DNA of 16,989 nt, from assembly GCA_947371715.1 (NCBI GenBank), contig CANBQQ010000021.1, forward strand, positions 1 to 16,989, written 5' to 3'. Shown here in pieces: positions 12,393 through 16,989 of the stretch; position 1 is the stretch's first letter, and each line of letters starts with the position of its first letter. The position numbers and the translations under genes are program-made. Under the pieces are notes generated by a model. That model was not told where the DNA came from, made no database searches, and was given only the letters and a program-made list of their open reading frames with translations. The stretch is from Flavipsychrobacter stenotrophus (GTDB taxonomy: Bacteria > Bacteroidota > Bacteroidia > Chitinophagales > Chitinophagaceae).

Positions 12393-15200
12393 TTATCGCT
12401 TGATCATCATGGGACCTTGCGCGGCTGGTTGTGCGCCGGTAGGTGTGTGGGTGAAATTCCAGATAAGGTTTAGCATACCATAACGGCGTATAGTGTTATA
12501 GCTGTTCTGGCTAGTAGTATTACCATCTATGCTTCTGTTAAACCCAATGTTCTGATTGAGGATATCGAGGGCATTTAACCGAGCCTCAAGCTGGCCATTT
12601 TTCAGGAACTTTTTACCAACATACGCATTCCAGATAACAACATTGTTGTTGGTGGTGAATACCTTCGTTTTTTCTCTGATCGTTATGTCTACGTTAGTAC
12701 CTATTTCAAACTTCTTGGGTAGCTGGTAAGAGCCGGACACAGATCCTGAATACACTGTGTAGTGCGTGTAGTAATTACCTACGGTTGCTTTGTTCTCGTT
12801 GTAAGCAATAGAAGGGCTAATCCTTATCTCGTACTTACCTTCTTTGTCTGCATTAAAATCGAGACCGAAGCTTAATGATGTGTTATCACTAACGTTGGCC
12901 TGGTTGTTTATGAAATTGTGTATGCGGCTGAGGCTTGGATTGAAGTTGGCACCCAAATAGGCTACGGTTTTAGGAATTTTAATACCACCACCCATGTAGC
13001 CATAGCCAGTGTAGTTGCCGTTTACATTTACGTATTGTGTTGTATTCACACCATTTCCGTTAATGACTTGCGCGGTACTGATGGCATCATTGGTTGTTGA
13101 GAACGTCATACCGCCATAAGTATACCTGCCTGTCAGTACCTTGTAATCATTAAAGCGGATGTTGACCGTATTGTTGAATTCCTGCTTCAGGTTGGTATTA
13201 CCGATGGTGATATTGTATGGATCTGTGTTCTGCAACAATGGCTGTATCTGTGTGATTGTAGGCTGCGTGGTATTACCGCGATAGTAGATATTGAGGCTTG
13301 TCTGGCGGCCGACCTTATAGGTCAAAGATGCTGAAGGGAAAATGTTATTGAAGTTCCTTTTGCGGCTATTGGCTCCGGTCAAAATATCTTCCTGATTGTA
13401 ATCGGTATTAGCAACATCGCAACCGGCAGAAATGTTTATCTTCTTGAGATTATACTTCAGGTTAAGTCCTCCCCTGTTGGTAAGGATATTGAACTTGTAG
13501 TTGCTGCTGTAGAGGGAATTGATCTGCGACTCTCCGTTGTCGGTAGAGAGATTTTTAGACGTACTGTTATCTATAGTTGTGGAATAGTTGACCTCGAGGA
13601 AAACTTTCTTAGATAACGGCTCAGTGTAGGTTGCCTTTGCTGAAAAGGCCAAGATATTGCTAGCATTATCTTTCTTCTGGTTGGTTGTATCTGTTGGACT
13701 AACAATAGTGGTGTTGGTAGTTGTATCAAATCGGTAACCGCTTATATAAGAGGTAAGATTACCATTGCTGGTGGTCTGCTTCTGATTTTCCTTTACATCA
13801 ACAGAGAGTGTGCGGCCCTTTTTTGCAAACTTTTTGCGCAGCAGGAGATCCGCATTAAAGAACTGTCCGTCTGAATTACTGGTTATGCTCCTTCTGTTGG
13901 TCGATCCGCTATTGAACTCAGTATTAACGCCACTTGCAGTATATTCAGACAATGTCTTCATATTTTTAAGACCACCCGACACATTCAGCTTTAGCGTGGT
14001 GCTGGTGTCTATCTTCCATTCAAAGAGCCCATCAACGCCATGCCTATCGCCCTTACTGAACTGGTTCTTATTAGACCGCTGCACAGAGAAATTATTCTCA
14101 GTAATGGATAGTCCATTGATCTCCACATTCTGCATAGCATAGCGGTAGTTGGCAGAAACGTGTTCTTTACTATCGTTCCATTTATCGGCATAATGCAGGC
14201 CACCTGTCCATGTCTTGGGCAACCCCTCTCCGCTGTAGCTACCATCCCAGCCGGCAAAGTCGTCATCGCCACCGCCACTGGTGTATGTAGTCATAATACC
14301 ACCATCTTCGGTAATTTCGGTAGTGCCATTACCGCTGCTGAATTTGTCATTATCTCTCCAACCAAGGCCCACCTTATCGGTGTTAGATGCTATAGCAAAT
14401 GCGGACACCTGGCGCTTGCCCTTAAAGGCGTTGATCATTGCCTGGTTCTGGAAATAGCCATCGGTTCCACCACCTGCATCGATCTTTCCGAAGTAACCCT
14501 TTTTGTATTCTTCTTTGAGCTCCAGGTTTATCGTCTTGGTCTTCTGACCGTCATCAATACCTGTAAATTCTGCCTGGTCGCTCTTTTTATCAAACACCTG
14601 CACCTTGTCTACGGCTTTAGCCTGCAGGCCCTTGGTAACTACCTTGGGGTCATCAGAGAAAAACTCTTCACCATCTACCAATATCTTAGCTACGGTTTCG
14701 CCTTGCGCAACTATCTGTCCGTTCTTATCTACCTGTATACCAGGCAGTTTTTTCAGCAAGTCTTCTACAGTTGCATTCTCTTTGGTTTTAAAGCTGTCTG
14801 CAATGTACTCAGTGGTGTCTCCTTTTATCTTTATTGCCGCTATCTGGCGGGTAAGCACAAACTCTTTCAGCAGCTTCTCTTTAGAGACCATGGGTATGGT
14901 GCCGAGTTCGGTGAGTGGTTTTGAGATATTGATGGCATCTACATAATCGGCAAAGCCGTGGTACATGGCTTTAAGAATGTACTTACCGGGCTTTGCTGCA
15001 TTGAGCTGCACGCTACCGTCGTAGCCGGCTCTGCCATGGCTCTCTATCACTGAGTCTGCCGCTCGTATCAATACGACAGATGACATGTATAGCGGCAGAT
15101 TATTGAGGGTATCTGTTACATTGCCTTTTACAACATACTGTGCATTGGTATAACCTGCCGAAGATAGCAGTAATAGAATAACGGCTATGAACCTATTCAT
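12393..15200 (-). CDS. TonB-dependent receptor-like outer membrane beta-barrel protein
   Basis: A 935-residue outer-membrane protein. Residues 1-20 (MNRFIAVILLLLSSAGYTNA) are the signal peptide. A carboxypeptidase-regulatory-like beta-sandwich spans about 21-105 (YVVKGNVTDTLNNLPLYMSSV, GKYILKAMYHGFADY). A plug domain spans about 110-225, with ATVEDLLKKLPGIQVDKNGQ (143-162) and ILVDGEEFFSDDPK. From about 230 to the end run alternating strands typical of a 22-stranded barrel (for example SAFAIASNTDKVGLGWRD, FNADLLLRKKF), ending GMLNLIWNF plus a short tail. The layout matches the barrel family with a DGEEFF plug rather than SusC, and no susD neighbour exists. No TonB box is clear. The ligand is unknown. 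The 5' region has two nested dyads. Confidence 0.9.
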   Translation of the reverse strand: MNRFIAVILLLLSSAGYTNAQYVVKGNVTDTLNNLPLYMSSVVLIRAADSVIESHGRAGYDGSVQLNAAKPGKYILKAMYHGFADYVDAINISKPLTELGTIPMVSKEKLLKEFVLTRQIAAIKIKGDTTEYIADSFKTKENATVEDLLKKLPGIQVDKNGQIVAQGETVAKILVDGEEFFSDDPKVVTKGLQAKAVDKVQVFDKKSDQAEFTGIDDGQKTKTINLELKEEYKKGYFGKIDAGGGTDGYFQNQAMINAFKGKRQVSAFAIASNTDKVGLGWRDNDKFSSGNGTTEITEDGGIMTTYTSGGGDDDFAGWDGSYSGEGLPKTWTGGLHYADKWNDSKEHVSANYRYAMQNVEINGLSITENNFSVQRSNKNQFSKGDRHGVDGLFEWKIDTSTTLKLNVSGGLKNMKTLSEYTASGVNTEFNSGSTNRRSITSNSDGQFFNADLLLRKKFAKKGRTLSVDVKENQKQTTSNGNLTSYISGYRFDTTTNTTIVSPTDTTNQKKDNASNILAFSAKATYTEPLSKKVFLEVNYSTTIDNSTSKNLSTDNGESQINSLYSSNYKFNILTNRGGLNLKYNLKKINISAGCDVANTDYNQEDILTGANSRKRNFNNIFPSASLTYKVGRQTSLNIYYRGNTTQPTITQIQPLLQNTDPYNITIGNTNLKQEFNNTVNIRFNDYKVLTGRYTYGGMTFSTTNDAISTAQVINGNGVNTTQYVNVNGNYTGYGYMGGGIKIPKTVAYLGANFNPSLSRIHNFINNQANVSDNTSLSFGLDFNADKEGKYEIRISPSIAYNENKATVGNYYTHYTVYSGSVSGSYQLPKKFEIGTNVDITIREKTKVFTTNNNVVIWNAYVGKKFLKNGQLEARLNALDILNQNIGFNRSIDGNTTSQNSYNTIRRYGMLNLIWNFTHTPTGAQPAAQGPMMIKR

Positions 15201-15266
15201 ACGTAGAGGAATGAGTGTGTGTGTATAAAAAAGAGACTGTGAAGAACGGGAAAGAAACCTGTTTAT

Positions 15267-15319
15267 TTATCCCCCATTTGGGGGATAACACATATTTTAA
15301 CTAAGTTTTATAAAATATG
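15267..15319. promoter_or_regulatory. Two adjacent dyads upstream of the TonB-receptor-like gene
   Basis: TTATCCCCC-ATTT-GGGGGATAA (15267-15288) has a perfect 9-bp stem. It is followed by CATATTTTA (15291-15299) and its exact complement TAAAATATG (15311-15319). Both lie 67-119 nt upstream of the receptor start. They could be operators or a structured 5' leader. The first could also be a weak terminator for the upstream lipoprotein gene, though no T-run follows on the minus strand. No TAnnTTTG was found here, which would fit a regulated or alternative-sigma promoter. Confidence 0.45.
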
Positions 15320-15360
15320 ACAATTGAGCATTATAGAGCACGCACAACTTTACGATATCA

Positions 15361-15906
15361 CTATTTCTTTCTGGTCATAGGAAAATTTTCGGCGCGCATC
15401 ATGCCTTTATCTATGCCGGATATTGTGGCAACCATAGAATCATCGGTCATTTGTGTGTAGGTGATCTTTTGTGGAAAATCGTGTTGCGGGTTTTCAAAGA
15501 CCATTTTCTTCGGCGTGATAGATATCATTTTGAACGTAATGGGCTTGCCATCATTCTGACCTTTTACAGTTGGTTCGTAATATAAATCTTTGCCTCTCTG
15601 ATAAAGCTTTACAGATTCCTCTGAAAGATTGACATTACCTTTTATGAACAGACCTGCACCTGCATAAGTAGAGTCATCCTGCTTATACCAGTTCTCAACA
15701 CTAACGCCTTCTCCTATAACTCCCTTCCACGAACCTATGAGCCATTGCGCCCTATTGAGCAATTCATATTGACTGGCAGAATTATTCATGTGTACCTGCA
15801 CTGCGTCTACCACCTTGTGGGGGCCCTGATTTTTGCACGACAACATCATGGCAATTACTATAGTTAAATACAATCCTGTTCTTGTCTTCACGTTACTTAA
15901 ACTCAT
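15361..15906 (-). CDS. DUF6265-like lipoprotein
   Basis: A 181-residue protein with a lipoprotein signal: hydrophobic GLYLTIVIAMMLS followed by C24 (lipobox MLSC). The mature domain has AQWLIGSWKG (53-62), ENWYKQDDSTYAGAG, KDLYYEPTVKGQNDGKPITF and the hallmark FENPQHDFPQKITY (137-150), as in DUF6265, a small calycin-like beta-barrel family of unknown function. The ATG abuts the ruvB stop with no intervening base, so translation is probably coupled. The pairing with ruvB makes no obvious functional sense and is likely a transcriptional convenience. Confidence 0.8.
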   Translation of the reverse strand: MSLSNVKTRTGLYLTIVIAMMLSCKNQGPHKVVDAVQVHMNNSASQYELLNRAQWLIGSWKGVIGEGVSVENWYKQDDSTYAGAGLFIKGNVNLSEESVKLYQRGKDLYYEPTVKGQNDGKPITFKMISITPKKMVFENPQHDFPQKITYTQMTDDSMVATISGIDKGMMRAENFPMTRKK

Positions 15907-16929
15907 TTAAAACAATGTTGAATTAGTAGGGTCTTTTTTCCTTCCTAAATGTTTATATGCTTTTTCTGTTGCCTCACGCCCCCTTGGCGTGCGCATTATA
16001 TACCCTTCCTGTATGAGGAAAGGCTCGTACACTTCTTCTATGGTGCCGGCCTCTTCGCTCACAGCCGTGGCTATATTATTAATGCCGGCAGGGCCGCCTT
16101 TAAATTTATCTATCAGTGTGGTCAATATCTTATTGTCCATATCGTCCAACCCGCTCTCATCTACATTAAGTGCGCGTAGCCCATGCTCCACAATATCCAT
16201 ATCAATAACACCATTGCCCAGCACCTGTGCAAAATCGCGCATACGGCGGAGCAGTCCATTGGCAATACGCGGGGTACCCCGACTACGACGGGCTACTTCC
16301 ATAGCCGCATCGGATGTGATACGGACATGCAGCACTCCTGCAGCGCGGATGATGATCATTTGCAGTATATCGGCAGTGTAGTATTCCAGTCTCGACTTGA
16401 TACCAAAGCGGGATAGCAACGGCGCGGTAAGTAAACCGCTACGTGTGGTAGCACCTACTAATGTAAAAGGAGAAATAGATAATTGTATAGATCGTGCAGA
16501 TGGACCGGAATCGATCATAATATCGATCTTAAAATCTTCCATGGCAGCATAGAGATACTCCTCTACAACAGTGCTCAGGCGATGGATCTCATCTATAAAA
16601 AGTACATCTCTGGGTTCCAGGCTGGTAAGTAGACCTGCCAGGTCTGCAGGTTTTTCTATAACGGGTCCGCTGGTTTCTTTGATACTTACGCCCAGTTCAT
16701 TTGCTACGATGCGAGATAGCGTAGTCTTACCCAACCCGGGAGGGCCGTGAAACAATACGTGATCCAGTGCCTCACCTCTAAGGTTTGCTGCCTTAATAAA
16801 TATACGCAGATTCTCTACCAGCTTGGGCTGGCCGGAGAAATCTTCGATACTTTGCGGCCGGATGGTGTTTTCAAACTCACGTTCCTGGCTCGACAAATTA
16901 TCTGTAGGGCGCACATTAGAATTGGGCAT
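15907..16929 (-). CDS. ruvB: Holliday junction branch migration helicase subunit RuvB
   Basis: A 340-residue AAA+ ATPase that drives branch migration of Holliday junctions with RuvA in recombination and repair. Walker A is HGPPGLGKTT (61-70). Walker B is VLFIDEIHRL (109-118). Sensor 1 is VGATTRSGLLTAP (158-170), with the arginine finger in LLSRFGIKSR (R174). The C-terminal winged helix ends IQEGYIMRTPRGREATEKAY. RPQSIEDFSGQ (24-34) is the N-terminal family motif, and the length is standard. The ATG at 16929 is preceded by a one-mismatch -7 element, TTTATTTG (16944-16951), 14 nt upstream, and by an 8-bp tandem repeat. ruvA and ruvC are not in the window. Confidence 0.97.
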   Translation of the reverse strand: MPNSNVRPTDNLSSQEREFENTIRPQSIEDFSGQPKLVENLRIFIKAANLRGEALDHVLFHGPPGLGKTTLSRIVANELGVSIKETSGPVIEKPADLAGLLTSLEPRDVLFIDEIHRLSTVVEEYLYAAMEDFKIDIMIDSGPSARSIQLSISPFTLVGATTRSGLLTAPLLSRFGIKSRLEYYTADILQMIIIRAAGVLHVRITSDAAMEVARRSRGTPRIANGLLRRMRDFAQVLGNGVIDMDIVEHGLRALNVDESGLDDMDNKILTTLIDKFKGGPAGINNIATAVSEEAGTIEEVYEPFLIQEGYIMRTPRGREATEKAYKHLGRKKDPTNSTLF

Positions 16930-16950
16930 GGGTTAAAATTACGCAAATAA

Positions 16951-16982
16951 ATGGCTCAATGGCTTAATGGCCTAATGGCTCA
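16951..16982. repeat. 8-bp tandem repeat (ATGGCTTA) upstream of ruvB
   Basis: Four exact-period units: ATGGCTCA, ATGGCTTA, ATGGCCTA, ATGGCTCA, then ATAAAAT at the window edge. It is the same family and the same orientation relative to the gene as the array upstream of kdsD at 6191-6227. Confidence 0.75.
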
Positions 16983-16989
16983 ATAAAAT

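Noticed and set aside
14160..14924. Long plus-strand open frame (254 codons) inside the TonB-receptor-like gene
   Set aside because: It is antisense to clearly coding sequence with family motifs; the protein is hydrophobic nonsense from the complementary strand.

Overview
The window looks like a chromosomal segment of a Bacteroidota bacterium, probably Chitinophagaceae or a near relative. This is inferred from the gene families: a TonB-dependent receptor-type barrel with a carboxypeptidase-like N-terminal domain paired with a GLPGLI-family protein, a DUF6265-like lipoprotein, and a small Crp/Fnr-type regulator. It is also inferred from promoter-like TAnnTTTG motifs just upstream of several genes and from repeat-rich intergenic DNA. 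I could not run a search, so the family placement is provisional.

Left part (1-1995, + strand): the 3' end of queE (7-deazaguanine pathway) is followed after 3 nt by uppP (undecaprenyl pyrophosphate recycling). Then comes a hairpin-bearing gap and purN (purine synthesis). A gene-free stretch (1996-3219) follows, packed with inverted repeats. Three of these share a core of the type TGGGTAAG(C/G)GTTT inside palindromes whose arms differ in sequence but remain self-complementary.

Middle (3220-8284): a minus-strand family 2 glycosyltransferase with two C-terminal membrane helices, then a second gene-free stretch (4177-5211) carrying two MITE-like palindromic elements. Next are a minus-strand D-arabinose-5-phosphate isomerase (kdsD/kpsF type, first step of Kdo synthesis) and a plus-strand, translationally coupled pair of unrecognised membrane proteins. 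uppP, the glycosyltransferase, kdsD and perhaps the membrane pair all fit cell-envelope glycan biogenesis, although they do not form one operon.

Right part (8285-16989): gltX (+) ends at a strong bidirectional terminator. Everything after it is on the minus strand. In transcription order from the right edge these are ruvB and a DUF6265-like lipoprotein (zero spacing), a 935-aa TonB-receptor-like outer-membrane protein and a GLPGLI protein (41 nt apart), then a Crp/Fnr-like regulator and an AhpD/carboxymuconolactone decarboxylase-like protein (101 nt apart).

Three genes (kdsD, gltX, the Crp-like regulator) have a perfect TAnnTTTG exactly 4 nt before ATG, suggesting leaderless or near-leaderless transcripts. 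An 8-bp tandem repeat (ATGGCTTA and variants) occurs just upstream of both kdsD and ruvB. No rRNA, tRNA, CRISPR array, transposase or prophage gene was seen.
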